From the NCBI RefSeq assembly GCF_016802865.1, contig NZ_JAEVHM010000005.1, forward strand, positions 22,049 to 86,048: DNA of 64,000 nucleotides, read 5' to 3'. Origin of the DNA: Micromonospora parastrephiae. Its GTDB lineage: Bacteria > Actinomycetota > Actinomycetes > Mycobacteriales > Micromonosporaceae. Made by a program: the position numbers and the translations under genes. Under the pieces are notes generated by a model. The model made no database searches and was not told the origin of the DNA. It was given only the letters and a program-made list of their open reading frames with translations. This document shows, piece after piece, positions 1-10,000 of the stretch (its first letter is position 1; each line of letters opens with the position of its first letter).

Positions 1-102
1 CTGCGGCGGGAGAACGCCGAGCTGCGGCGGGCGAATGAGATCTTGAAGGCCGCGTCGGCTTTCTTCGCGGCCGAGCTCGACCGGCCTACGACACGCTCGT
101 GA
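1..102 (+). CDS. IS3 OrfA, C-terminal end
   Basis: These are the last 33 codons of the DNA-binding OrfA of an IS3 element. The visible part (LRRENAELRRANEILKAA followed by SAFFAAELDRP) is the leucine-rich coiled coil that closes IS3 OrfA proteins and mediates their multimerisation. The gene begins before the window. Its TGA stop overlaps the GTG start of OrfB in the string GTGA (99-102). OrfB is normally made as an OrfAB fusion by programmed -1 frameshifting, and this overlap is where such a shift or translational coupling would act. Confidence 0.8.
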   Translation: MRRENAELRRANEILKAASAFFAAELDRPTTRS

Positions 103-1022
103 GTTTCGTTGACGAGCATCGGGACCGCTTCGGTGGAGTCGAGCCGATCTGTCGCGTGCTGCGCCAGCACGGGCTGCAGATCACCCCGAGCGGCTACTGG
201 GCGGCCAAGAAGCGACTGCCGTCGAGGCGGCAGGTGCGTGATGCGCAGCTGACCGAGCTCGTCCGCGAGATCCATGCGGCGAACTACGGCGTCGACGGAG
301 CCCGCAAGATCTGGCACGAGCTGCGCCGCCAAGGGCATCCGACGGCCCGGTGCACGGTCGAGCGGTTGATGCGTGACGTCGGCCTGGCCGGTGTCGTGCG
401 GGGCAAGAAGATCCGCACCACCACCGCCGATCCTGGGCGTGAACGGGCCGCGGACCTGCTCAACCGAGACTTCACCGCCGCCCGGCCGAATCGGTGCTGG
501 GTCGCGGACTTCACCCACGTCGCCGCCTTCTCCGGCGTCGTTTACGTCGCATTCGTCGTCGACGTCTACTCAAGGGCGATCGTGGGTTGGTCCGCGGCGA
601 CGAACAAGCGCACCCCGCTGGTCCTGGCCGCCCTGGACATGGGGTTATGGCGCCGCGACCGCGCCGGGCAACCCATCGACGCGGGCCTGGTGCACCACAG
701 CGACGCGGGCAGCCAGTACACGTCGTTCCGCTTCACCACCCACCTGCTCGACGCCGGTATCGACGCCTCGATCGGTAGCGTCGGCGACGCCCTGGACAAC
801 GCCCTGATGGAGTCCACCATCGGCCTCTACAAGACCGAGCTGATCAAACCCCGAGGCCCGTGGCGCAGCCTCGCCCAGGTCGAACTGGCCACCGCCGAGT
901 GGGTCGACTGGTACAACAACCAGCGCCTGCACTCCGCCACCGGGCACGTCCCACCGACCGAATACGAATCGATGTTCTACGCTCAATCCCAGCCCCGCGA
1001 GGTGGTTGGAGCCAACAGCTGA
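99..1022 (+). CDS. IS3-family transposase OrfB (DDE recombinase)
   Basis: OrfB carries the catalytic domain that cuts and joins the IS3 element ends. An N-terminal HTH_21-type region (about residues 45-100) is followed by an rve integrase core. The DDE triad is visible as D137 (CWVADFTHV), D202 (VHHSDAGSQY) and E238 (DNALMESTIG), and the family ending NQRLHSATGHVPPTEYE is present. At 307 residues it is full length with no lesion, so the element may still be active if its left end is intact. The GTG start is chosen for its overlap with the OrfA stop. Confidence 0.9.
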   Translation: MSFVDEHRDRFGGVEPICRVLRQHGLQITPSGYWAAKKRLPSRRQVRDAQLTELVREIHAANYGVDGARKIWHELRRQGHPTARCTVERLMRDVGLAGVVRGKKIRTTTADPGRERAADLLNRDFTAARPNRCWVADFTHVAAFSGVVYVAFVVDVYSRAIVGWSAATNKRTPLVLAALDMGLWRRDRAGQPIDAGLVHHSDAGSQYTSFRFTTHLLDAGIDASIGSVGDALDNALMESTIGLYKTELIKPRGPWRSLAQVELATAEWVDWYNNQRLHSATGHVPPTEYESMFYAQSQPREVVGANS

Positions 1023-1050
1023 GGTCTCCACAGAACCCGGGGCGGTTCAC

Positions 1051-1269
1051 GGCATCCGACGCCTTGTCGGCGGCCTCGACGACGTGCGCAACACCCTGCG
1101 CGACGCCCACAGCGAGGACAAAGGCAACGTCTACCGCGAGCTACGGCTCACCCTCACTTACAACCCTGGTGAAAACCAAATCAGCGTCGAGGCTAAGCCC
1201 GACGCTGATTACTGTGGGATAACTGTACGTGTCCGAGGGGGGATTCGAACTCTTGTACGCGTCATATGA
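1051..1269 (+). pseudogene. C-terminal remnant of a site-specific recombinase
   Basis: A 72-codon open frame (GIRRLVGGLDDVRNTL ... LTLTYNPGENQISVEAKP ... ITVRVRGGIRTLV) resembles the extreme C-terminus of actinobacterial large serine recombinases, where a conserved LxLTYxPGxxxVxxEA segment is followed by a tail that runs into the attachment site. Everything upstream is cut off by the right end of the IS3 element at 1049. The tail RGGIRTLV is encoded by the tRNA-3'-end-like stretch at 1229-1250. This is a dead remnant. Its family is inferred from a short segment only. Confidence 0.55.
1229..1250 (-). other. tRNA 3'-end-like attachment-site core
   Basis: Read on the minus strand this is GTTCGAATCCCCCCTCGGAC followed by AC, which matches the 3' part of a tRNA (T-loop GTTCGAATC and acceptor 3' strand). 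The sequence further 5' on that strand (ACGCGTACAAGA) cannot pair to form a T stem, so there is no complete tRNA gene. Such orphan tRNA 3' ends mark one end (attL or attR) of an integrated element. It overlaps the end of the recombinase remnant, as in integrases whose last codons lie in their att site. Confidence 0.45.
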
Positions 1270-1473
1270 GCACCATTTCGGGGTGCACATGCTCATAGAT
1301 TACGGTACGGCCAGGGTTGGCTCAAGCCCGCAGGCTCATTACCTTCCGCAACCATACATAGCAGTTCGGGCGCATTGGTTCGCTGCTTGTCTGGTGCCTC
1401 GCTCTATCATCGAGTGGCAGGTTTGAACGCGTGGCCATAGGCTGGAGGCGACCCGCCCGCGTCCCGGTGAGTC

Positions 1474-4400
1474 TCAGTCGGTCGACGCTGACGGCAGCCC
1501 GTATCGCTCGCGTTCTTCGGCAGTCAGCTCTCGCGGTTCTCGGTCTTCGACCAAGCGCTTCGCCTGGTCGCCGCATACGTCCCAGCTTAGGATCCTGCCG
1601 TCGTTGTAGGTGACAATGAGGGTGTCTTGCCAGGACAGGCTGCGAACTATCCCGTCTGGCGTGTCGAGCACGCCGAGGGGCCGCCCGTCTTGGGTGTGCC
1701 AAATGTAGAGCGTGTCATCGTCGCTGATAGATGCAATCAGGTTTCCTTCGGGTGACCAGCTGATTTGACGGACGGCATTTGTGTGGCCGACACAACGCAT
1801 GCTTATGTGCTGCTGCACGACGTTCCAGATCTCGATCTGGTTGCCGACGGCGGCAGCGAGTCCGGTGGAGTCATTCGACCAGGCCAGGGCCGCTACCTCG
1901 CCGTCACCTTCGGTTCGCCATTGATGGGCGAGGGTGTAGTCGTCTCCTCGCCATAAGCTCACGTTGTGTTTGCTGGCGACCGCCGCTATAAGGCCTGAGT
2001 CTGGGGACCAGGTGAGCGTTCCCGCGCTTTCTTCGCCTCCGTCGAGGACTGCTAGGCGCTGCGCTTTGGCCACGTCCCACACCGAGAGGGCGGGTCGCGT
2101 TCTGCCGAAGAAGCAATGCGTGTGGACGACCAGCCGTGAGCCGTCGCCGGACCAGGCAAGTCCGTAAACCCACGGTAAAGGCGTCATTTTCGTTGCGTGT
2201 TTCGGGGTTGGTCTTGGACGAGCGCCCCACTGTGCTCGCAGGACACCGGATCGCGCGTCCCACACCGTGACCTGTTCTTGCATGGCGGTGGCGACCAGGT
2301 CACCTAGCGGCGAGTACGCGATCGACATGCAGTCGTCGTCTCCGAGCCTCAGCGGCAGCGTCGCCTCGTCCGTTTCGATGATCTCCGGCGTCGTTCCCGT
2401 CCGCTTTATGGCGGCTCGTTTGTGCTCCGGCGACCATGACACTTCTCGCAGGCTACCGGTGGGCAGGCGGCGGAAGCTTCGGCCGACAACATCCCAGAGC
2501 TCCACCTGGTGGAATGAGCTTCCCAGGCCGATTCGCTTGCCATCGGAGGACCATGCGATCGTGCTTATTCGGTGAGGGCGTGCCCGCCGCTCGACTGTCC
2601 GTCCCGTGGCGACGTCGATCAGCGCCACGCGGTGTTGGTGTCGTGTTCGATGCACTGCGTAGGCGATGACATCCTCGACGGGCGACCACGCCATTGCTTC
2701 GGCCAGGCCGGGAGGCGCGCTTTCGGCGGCCTGGCCGGTATCGGTGTCGTAGATCCACAGAGTGCGGCGTTCCCGTGCGAGGGTCGCAGAGCGGCGCATT
2801 GAGAACGCCGGAGCTGCTGAGACCGCGAGGCGGGTTCCGTCGGGTGCCCAGCACAACACCGGGTCTGACCACGCTACCTGCTGTCGCAGGATCTCCGACG
2901 TCTGCTCGCCGATGCTGATCACGAGCAGCAAATCATCTGAGGCGATGGCCAGCCGGTCACCTTGAGGAGACCATGCCGTGGCGTGAACACTTGTGGCAGG
3001 GACGCTCGTAACCAACCCTGGGATGTCATCATCCAAGCGATAGACGTCAACGGTTCGGTAGTCGAACGTTCCCGCGAAGCACAGGTCACCGCCCCACGAG
3101 ACCGAGTCGAACGATGTCAGGAGACTCCCTCTTCGCCTGCCCAGGTTGCGGCCGTCCGCGACGCGCCACAGCATGAGGCCTCGATCGTGCTCGGTGAGGG
3201 CAAGGGTTCCGGTGGCACTGAGCAGGGTGTGACCGCACGCTTCTGAGTCAGTGGCGAAGGCGACACCGGCAAGACGGCCGGTGTCGTCCCAGGTGCAGAC
3301 GCGGCCCATCTTGTCGGCGGTGCGCAGTCCTTGGTTGTCGGGCAGCCAGACCGCGGAGGTGATGCCGGTGGTGTGTCCGATGAAGAGGCGCCTTGTTCGC
3401 GGTGTGGCGGTCAGGGCCCATCGCGTCATCGTCGCTGCCGGCGTGGGTGGCAACTCGTGTAGCGCGGTGTGGGCGAGCGCCACGGCCAGTTCGTTGTCCT
3501 GTCGGCGCACCTGTTGCGCGAACTCGGCAACGCGCTCGGACTGTCGGGCGCGGTCCTGGTGATCGGTCTCTTGAGAGGCGTCGAGTAGCTGACGGGCTGC
3601 GGTGGAGAGAGTCACCTCGGCTGCCAGCGCGAGGGCACCGGCGAGCGTTTGGCCGCGTAGGAGGTCGTCTGTCTGTGGGTTCGCTTGCCATGCTGCCGCG
3701 CGGTGTTCGAGCCGGGTGATGCGGTGCAGGCGCTCCTCGTTGGCGTTGATCAGAGCGGCGAGTCGGTGCCACTGGCGAAATAGTGCGTCGTGGGTCAGTT
3801 CGAGGCAGGTGCCGTCGTCAACGTCGATAATCAAGCGAGCTGCTCTGAACTCTTCAAGGATGTGGTCGGCGGTGGTATCGAGGTCGGCTCGGCGGATCGT
3901 CCGTCGTACGGTTTCCTTGCCTTCCAAGCCGACGCCGTGCAGCAAAGCAGAGTCGACGGCGTGTTGGGGGTATCGCTCGGTGAGGGATTCGTAGATCTGC
4001 TCGGCGTGAGCTGCGATGGCGCCGCCCACCTCGCCGGCCTGTTCGTATTGGGCCACCGTGATGTGTCGGCCGTCGGACTGTAGGTGCAGACGTTGTAGCA
4101 GGTGGCTGAGCAGGGGAAGCGCGTCCCCGACTGTGGCGTCGGCGGTCATTCGGTCGATGAGGTCGTCCTCGAACGTGAGTCCGGCAGCCCGGGCGGGCCC
4201 CGCGATGGCCTGTCGGATGCGGGCCGGATCCAGCAGACCGATGGCCACCGGCCGGGTGATGAAGCCGGCCTGCTGATCGGTGAGCCGGCGGCGGAACTCG
4301 GGCCGGATCGCCACCAGCAGGCGCAGTTCCGGCAGCACCGTCAGCGTCCGGGTCAGCAGGCTCCACCACTGGGCCCGATCTTGCTCGTCGGTCAGGGTGT

Positions 4401-5043
4401 ACAGATCCTCGGCCTGGTCGACAACGAGCAGCACGGGTCCGCGGGCGACGCTGAGGAAGCTCGGCACAACTTGTAGTGGCGCTTCCGGAGAGGCGGCTTC
4501 CTCGCGCAACAGCCGCGCCGTCTGCAGCACAGCGGTCGGGCGATCCGCCAATGCAGCGGCGAGGCTCATGAACGGATCGGCAGCCGGGCGAAGCGGACCC
4601 ACCACAGTCCACCGCCGTGGTAGTCGAGCAATGACGCCCGCGCGGATCAGCGATGACTTGCCCACTCCCGACGGACCGACGATAGCGACGATCCGCGTCG
4701 CCGGCGCCGACCCCGAGCGCTCCAGCCGGTGCAGCACTTCGCTTGCCTCGCGGTTGCGGCCAAAGAACACGCCCTCCCGCTCCACCGTGAACGGCGCGAG
4801 GCCAGGGTACGGGCTTTCCGGGCTCCGCCACGTGACCGCCGTCCGGCGGTGTAGGAAGTACCGCCAGCCGAGCCACAGGACAACACAAAGCGGAAGCCAC
4901 AGGTAGGCGTAGTCAAGGACAGACCGCCACGGCCCACGCCAGCTGTCCGTGCGCGCCGTCACGATGTTGATCGCCAGGCCGACGGCGATCGTGCCCAGCA
5001 GGGCACCGGATTCGCGACGGTACTCCCTTAGTGCCCGCCCCAC
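1474..5043 (-). CDS. nSTAND-type P-loop ATPase with WD40 repeats, membrane-anchored
   Basis: A 1189-residue regulatory STAND ATPase. Two hydrophobic stretches near residues 14-30 and 42-64 suggest an N-terminal membrane hairpin. The motif YPGLAPF followed by FFGR (about 79-96) is the usual lead-in to nSTAND1 domains. Walker A is GPSGVGKS (123-130) and Walker B VLLVVDQAED (204-213). After the arm and winged-helix region (about 300-560) come WD40-like blades from about 560 to 1160, with recurring SPxGxxxA and WD pairs. STAND proteins oligomerise when their sensor repeats bind a ligand, and several act in phage defence. No effector enzyme is recognised here, so the output is unknown. The GTG start has no strong ribosome-binding site. 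Confidence 0.8.
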   Translation of the reverse strand: MGRALREYRRESGALLGTIAVGLAINIVTARTDSWRGPWRSVLDYAYLWLPLCVVLWLGWRYFLHRRTAVTWRSPESPYPGLAPFTVEREGVFFGRNREASEVLHRLERSGSAPATRIVAIVGPSGVGKSSLIRAGVIARLPRRWTVVGPLRPAADPFMSLAAALADRPTAVLQTARLLREEAASPEAPLQVVPSFLSVARGPVLLVVDQAEDLYTLTDEQDRAQWWSLLTRTLTVLPELRLLVAIRPEFRRRLTDQQAGFITRPVAIGLLDPARIRQAIAGPARAAGLTFEDDLIDRMTADATVGDALPLLSHLLQRLHLQSDGRHITVAQYEQAGEVGGAIAAHAEQIYESLTERYPQHAVDSALLHGVGLEGKETVRRTIRRADLDTTADHILEEFRAARLIIDVDDGTCLELTHDALFRQWHRLAALINANEERLHRITRLEHRAAAWQANPQTDDLLRGQTLAGALALAAEVTLSTAARQLLDASQETDHQDRARQSERVAEFAQQVRRQDNELAVALAHTALHELPPTPAATMTRWALTATPRTRRLFIGHTTGITSAVWLPDNQGLRTADKMGRVCTWDDTGRLAGVAFATDSEACGHTLLSATGTLALTEHDRGLMLWRVADGRNLGRRRGSLLTSFDSVSWGGDLCFAGTFDYRTVDVYRLDDDIPGLVTSVPATSVHATAWSPQGDRLAIASDDLLLVISIGEQTSEILRQQVAWSDPVLCWAPDGTRLAVSAAPAFSMRRSATLARERRTLWIYDTDTGQAAESAPPGLAEAMAWSPVEDVIAYAVHRTRHQHRVALIDVATGRTVERRARPHRISTIAWSSDGKRIGLGSSFHQVELWDVVGRSFRRLPTGSLREVSWSPEHKRAAIKRTGTTPEIIETDEATLPLRLGDDDCMSIAYSPLGDLVATAMQEQVTVWDARSGVLRAQWGARPRPTPKHATKMTPLPWVYGLAWSGDGSRLVVHTHCFFGRTRPALSVWDVAKAQRLAVLDGGEESAGTLTWSPDSGLIAAVASKHNVSLWRGDDYTLAHQWRTEGDGEVAALAWSNDSTGLAAAVGNQIEIWNVVQQHISMRCVGHTNAVRQISWSPEGNLIASISDDDTLYIWHTQDGRPLGVLDTPDGIVRSLSWQDTLIVTYNDGRILSWDVCGDQAKRLVEDREPRELTAEERERYGLPSASTD

Positions 5044-5246
5044 ACGGTCATCGCACTACGAGAAGGCACTGCTCGCCAGCGCGTGGCGGATAGCCGACAG
5101 AGACAACAACTATGGCCGGGACTGGACTCACACCCTTGACGTGGCTAAGCCCGGATCTCGATCAGCGGCACCGCGAAACCGATGGATTGCACTGCGACGT
5201 GCTGCTCTCCCTGTGGCTGAGCGAGACACCCACCGTCGCAGCCGCC

Positions 5247-6248
5247 TCATGTCGTGATGAGGTGCCATGGCTTGCCGAAGGCGACGCGACGGAAGGCGTC
5301 GATCTCGCGCAGGTGGGCGTCGTGCACGTATGGGACGAGAGCGGCCTCGCTGGCGTGCAGGCAGGCCCGGTAGCCGATCTCGCGCAGCGGGTGTCCATCG
5401 GGCGGTGCCGGGCTCTCGGGATCCCAGCCGACGATGGCGCAGATGCTCTGCGCGGTGCGTCGGGCGTGGGGACGGGCGATGGCCCAGGCCGGCTCGGGGT
5501 ACATACCGCGCAGGCTCCACAGGTCGCTGCGGTCAGGGATGGTGGGAATCTGCTCGTGGTCGGTGGTGGTGCCGGCCAGCTTGTCGAGCCGGTTGCGCAG
5601 GCTCTCGCGGCGCCCGGCGATCGCGATGTTGTCCGTCAGGGCCGACTCGGTGAGCCACGAGACCGCGTCATTGTGCTCGGACGGGCCGAGCCCGGCGGCG
5701 GTGACGGCCTGCGCTGCGGCGGCGTCGAAGTCCTGCCAGAACTCGTGCGAGCCGACGCCACACGGCCACCAGTCGAGGTAGCTGTCCTGGTCGGTGATCG
5801 GCTGCCGCCCACTGATGAGCGCGGCTACCTCGGGGAAGCCGGTCGAGGTGTACCAGTCGGCCAGCTCGACGCGGCCGAGCCAGTCAGTCAGTCGCCACCA
5901 CGCGTCCCGCTTCGGGCGGGAGCACGCCGCCGCGAGGGCCAGCTGCAGCACCACGGGACGCAGGTCGTCGGCGACCATGTCGTACAGGTCCATACCCCAA
6001 GCCTCGAGGACCGGCGAGTGGTGCAGGTCACCGGAGTGCACGCCGACGGGCAGGCTCAGCGCCTCGGCATAGGCGGCCACGAACGGATGGGCATCACCGG
6101 GTGTCTCGTCGTCGTCGAGCACGACCAGGCGGCCGGTGAGGGTGCGATGGATCGGCACGTTGAGCTTGCCGTTCTTGGCCCAGTTGTAGGCGGTACGGCG
6201 CGGGACGCCGTTCTGGTCGGCCCATTGGGACAGCGGGAGCGGAGTCAT
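5247..6248 (-). CDS. HTH protein of unknown function, probable DNA-binding autoregulator
   Basis: A 333-residue protein whose first 45 residues (MTPLPLSQWADQNGVPRRTA, then YNWAKNGKLNVP) form a MerR/excisionase-like helix-turn-helix. The remaining 290 residues are not recognised; they are rich in W, D and A and have no signal or membrane segment. The ATG at 6248 is chosen because the frame farther upstream only translates the repeated CTGTGCCAT motifs and starts directly with the HTH from here. Those repeats, 10-60 nt upstream, look like its operator. The gene lies 204 nt upstream of the STAND ATPase on the same strand and may control it. Confidence 0.55.
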   Translation of the reverse strand: MTPLPLSQWADQNGVPRRTAYNWAKNGKLNVPIHRTLTGRLVVLDDDETPGDAHPFVAAYAEALSLPVGVHSGDLHHSPVLEAWGMDLYDMVADDLRPVVLQLALAAACSRPKRDAWWRLTDWLGRVELADWYTSTGFPEVAALISGRQPITDQDSYLDWWPCGVGSHEFWQDFDAAAAQAVTAAGLGPSEHNDAVSWLTESALTDNIAIAGRRESLRNRLDKLAGTTTDHEQIPTIPDRSDLWSLRGMYPEPAWAIARPHARRTAQSICAIVGWDPESPAPPDGHPLREIGYRACLHASEAALVPYVHDAHLREIDAFRRVAFGKPWHLITT

Positions 6249-6257
6249 GAATCGACG

Positions 6258-6308
6258 ATGGCACAGATAGCACAGTGCCATCCAGGAAAGCTGTGCCATT
6301 TGTGCCAT
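6258..6308. promoter_or_regulatory. Operator-like array of CTGTGCCAT repeats
   Basis: Four near-identical 9-mers lie just before the HTH gene: ATGGCACAG (6258-6266, inverted), CAGTGCCAT (6273-6281), CTGTGCCAT (6291-6299) and TTGTGCCAT (6300-6308). The first is the exact reverse complement of the third, so the block holds both inverted and direct copies. The position overlaps where the promoter of the minus-strand HTH gene should be. This supports autoregulation by that protein, but binding is inferred. Confidence 0.55.
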
Positions 6309-7040
6309 CCGCAGCAATGGGCATTTGCGACAGCCGACGCTCAGGCGGGTGGCTGGCTGCGCTCACCAGCGGCTGCGGGCCGCCGGCGCGGCCTACCTCC
6401 CGGGTGCACTCCTCGCCATCGGCCTTGCGTTCACCACCGCGACCGCCGTCGCCAGCATCTTGGCGGCAGCCGGACACATCGCCGACGTAGGATTTCGGCG
6501 GCGGTCACGGCGTTCAGGTTAGGCGTTCTGGGAGCTGGCCGACCTTGGGACCGCCCTCACCACCGGCATCACCGTCTGAGCAGTCTTGCCGCTGTAGTTC
6601 ACTCCCTCGCCCCGCTCCTGTGGACCCGGATGACCATCGGCTTGACGCTGCTGGCGCCCCTGCTCTCCCGGTAGGGAGCCTTGGTCGAGCTCGCCCAGCC
6701 CGACGCCGACGGCTTCGGGTGCCTGCGCTTGCCCGAGCACGCCGGCGCATCGCACCTATCCGGGTAGCGGCGAGACCAACACTTGCAAAGTGAGCCTCTC
6801 GGCCCGCCGGGCCCGCGCCTCCGCCCGGTGCCGCGCCTCCAGTTCGCCTCCGGAGGTCACCGCTGCCACAGTGCCCGATCTCCCTGCATGCCCGGAAATT
6901 GCCAGCCAGGTCGGCTGACCAGGGGTGATGTCTGAGGTCGAACGCCCTCGCCGAGATCAAGTCAGCTGGCGGTAACCGCCGAGGCCATTCCTCGGTTCAG
7001 GCACCATTAGCCGTCTTTCTAGGATGGATGCGAAAAGCAG
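6309..7040. other. Intergenic stretch with hydrophobic coding debris
   Basis: No convincing gene is seen. Short frames on the plus strand near 6370-6522 (GALLAIGLAFTTATAVASIL) and 6600-6674 encode hydrophobic peptides separated by stops. They could be debris of a small membrane protein, but no family is recognisable. The stretch separates the minus-strand HTH gene from the plus-strand NTPase gene and should carry the promoter of the latter in its last 100 nt. Confidence 0.4.
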
Positions 7041-10000
7041 ATGGAGGGACTGTTGACCATCGGTGCAGTCGAACGTCACGTCCAAGACGCGGACGAGGAG
7101 CACACGCCGCTAGACGGCGACGGCTTTCTCGACGTCGGCGCGGCCGCCAGCATCACGCCAGCCGGGGACCTGGCCGGACGTCCGGGAAGCTTTGTCCTGC
7201 TTGCGCCAGGCGGCGTCGGAAAGTCGGTCTTACTCGATGGTCTGCGGCGGCAGGAGGACGGCCTCGAGGTGGACCTCGTCGGGCTCCGGGGCGCCGATAT
7301 CGGCCGAGCGATCGATGCGGCGATCGCGTGCGGGAAAACGATTTACCTCGATTCCTTGGACGAGGCCCTGCTTACCGAGCCGGCCCTTGTCCGGCTGGTG
7401 AACCGGGCGATGTCCGGACCCGGCGCCGATGGGGTCAAGTGGCGGCTCGCGTGCCGCCCTTCAGCTTGGACCAGTGCATTTGTCGACGGCGCCAAGAGTG
7501 TCAAGAGACTGCGCCTCCTGCCGATGACGCGTGACGCGGCCCGTCGCCTGCTCGCCACCCTCGATGTCGACGAGGGCTTTCTGGATGCGCTGGCTGCGGC
7601 GGGCCGGAGCCGGTTGAGCGCCTCGCTGTTGCATTTCATCGCGGCGGCCCGGCAGTGGCAGGAGACGGGTCGTCTTCCAGGCCGGCGAGTGGATGCCCTG
7701 GAGTCGGAGGTTCAGCGGCTGCTGACCGAGCGGGAGGATCTTCGGCAGCCGTTGCGGACGGGCGCGGACGTGCGGCGCCGGACCGCCGGCCGGCTGGCTG
7801 TCTTCGCTGCGTTCGGTGGGGTCGGCCGGTTCGCGTTCCGCACCGGCGCGGGTCAGGCCGCCGTCGCGGTCGCCGGGTTACCGACTAGGCCGGAGCCGGA
7901 CCGCCCCGACGTCACGGTTGGGGGCGAGGTCTACGCGGAGGTGCTGGGCAGCGCGTTGTTCGACACCGCGCCGCAGGACACCGTCGCCTTCCGGCACCAA
8001 GAGTACGTTGACTACCTCGCCGCCAGGTACGTGGTGGACCGCGCGCCCACGCGGCCCCAGGTCACGGCCCTGCTAGGCCTGACCGATGGGGTACTGCCGC
8101 GCTCGATGGTCGCGGTCGCGGCGTGGATGCTGGCGCTGCGCCCGGAGATCGCCGACGTCGTCGCACCCGCTAACGCAGCGGCCTTGGTCGAGTCCGAAGT
8201 TGACCTGCCGACGGCCGCACGGGCGGCGGTCGTGGACGCGCTGCTCGCGGACGCGCGGGAGCACGAGGCGCCGCCGCGGTGGTCCCTGGACCTGTCGGTC
8301 GTCGTCCACCCCGACCTGGCACGGCAGCTCACCGACCGGCTGGCAGCCGGGGTCGACCAGCCCTTCGAGGCGTGGTGGATCTGTCGGCTCGCCCTGGCCG
8401 GACGAATCTCGGCGGTCGCCCCTGCGGCGCTGGCGATCGCGCTCGACGACCGGCTTCCGTCGTGGGTCCGCAGGCCTGCGATCGATGTGGTGACCGACCT
8501 AGGCTCAGCGCCCGAGCGGGCGGCTCTGCTCGACGGCCTGAAACTCAACCCGGACGCAGACCCAGACGACGAGCTGCGGGCCGGACTACTTCACGGGCTC
8601 TACCCGCAGCACCTGACCACCACCCGGCTGCTGCCTTTCCTCACCCGGCCGCGGCGTGCCAATTTCATCGGCGCATATCGAAAATTCCTCTGGGAGTTCC
8701 CGGCCAGGATTCCGAACGCCGATCTGCCCGAGATTCTCGCCTGGGCGCGTGCAAGCCTCGAGCCTCATGGATCCGCCGAGGCCCGTCGATGGACGAGCGA
8801 TGTGCCGGTTCGGATCGCACAACGAGCCGTAGCCGCATCCGATGACCCCGCAGTGCTGAGACCCTTGGCCGAGCTCGTCATCGACCTGACCGGACACATG
8901 CGCGTCGACGCGCACTGGGCACTAGACACCGCCCAGCGTCGACATCTCACCCTCGCCGTCGCGGCGCGACTCGACGAACACCGATGGACCGTCCTGCTCC
9001 AACTCGGTCTCGTCACCGCCGACGACATCAGCTGGCTGACGGACGCAGTCAACGAGGAACGAGCCACCGGCCACGACGTCCTGGCTCGATGCCTTCAGCG
9101 GCTAATTGCCCCGCCTGCCCCAACAGAAGACGAGCAAGAACACGACGAGCAGGAAGCCGAGGACCGGCCCGACGCTACCGCACTCCGAGCCGCCATCTCG
9201 GCTGCCCGTCAAGACCTCGCCGCGTGGGCCGCCATCCCGATAGCTCTGGTGCTGGGCAACAAGTTGGAGCCGTTGTTCCTCTGCGACCTCGGCGCTCGCC
9301 AGGGCTGGTCGCTGCTGACGAACGACGAGCAGCGAGAGGTCCTTGACCGGGGCCTCGAATACCTCGTTGAGCATCCACCCAACCCGGACCTGTGGTTGGG
9401 CAAAGCCGAGATCGGACTCGATGCCATCCGCGACTGGTCCGGGGTCTACCTGCTGACGACGCTAGCCCGCCATGCGCCGGAGCGCCTCGGCGACCTCCCG
9501 CAGACGACGTGGGCGAGGTGGGCGCCCGCCATAGCGAACGCCTGGGCCTTCGCCGACATCGACCTGCTCGGGGACCTTGTCGACCTCGCGCCCGCCGAGG
9601 CGAAGGCCGAAATCCGTACCGCGGTGCGAACTTCGCTCGACAGCCGCACCGAATGGCGGCGCACACCCCTCCACAAGTACTTCGCCCAGGACCTGGTGCC
9701 CGACCTGACCGCCATCCTGCCGCAGCGCCGCTATCCCGACGACCAGAACGCCGACGTTCTCGCCTTCCTGATCGAACATGACCCGCACGTGGCCGCTGTC
9801 GCGGCCCGGTCGGTGGCGAACGGAGATGACTCGCAGCTGTCCCGCGCCGCGAACCGGCACCTCGCCCACATCGACACCCGCGGCACGATCGACCGTCTGT
9901 TGAGCGAGTCGACGCCGCCCGGCGGATTCCTGGAACTCGTTGAGACTCTGCCGCTGGACACGGTCGACGACGACCGGCTGGCCGACCTGGCCCGCCTCCT

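Larger units (their letters stand above)
1..1049 (+). mobile_element. IS3-family insertion sequence, left end outside window
   Basis: The element is made of the tail of OrfA and the whole of OrfB. Past the OrfB stop, the inward reading of the right end on the minus strand is TGAACCGCCCCGGGTTCTG (1031-1049), which is the form of terminal inverted repeat seen in actinobacterial IS3 elements. The boundary at 1049 is placed by that repeat and by the fact that a different coding remnant (recombinase) starts at once after it. The left repeat and the target duplication lie outside the window, so the exact length is unknown. Confidence 0.8.

Noticed and set aside
1229..1250. Complete tRNA gene on the minus strand
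   Set aside because: Only the 3' end pattern is present; the T stem, anticodon arm and D arm cannot be formed from the flanking sequence.
6258..6308. CRISPR-like repeats
   Set aside because: The 9-mers are too short, unevenly spaced and partly inverted; they fit an operator array instead.
5112..6674. 520-codon plus-strand open frame
   Set aside because: It lies mostly opposite the HTH-protein gene, has the G/R/V-rich composition of a GC-rich antisense shadow and no recognisable domain.
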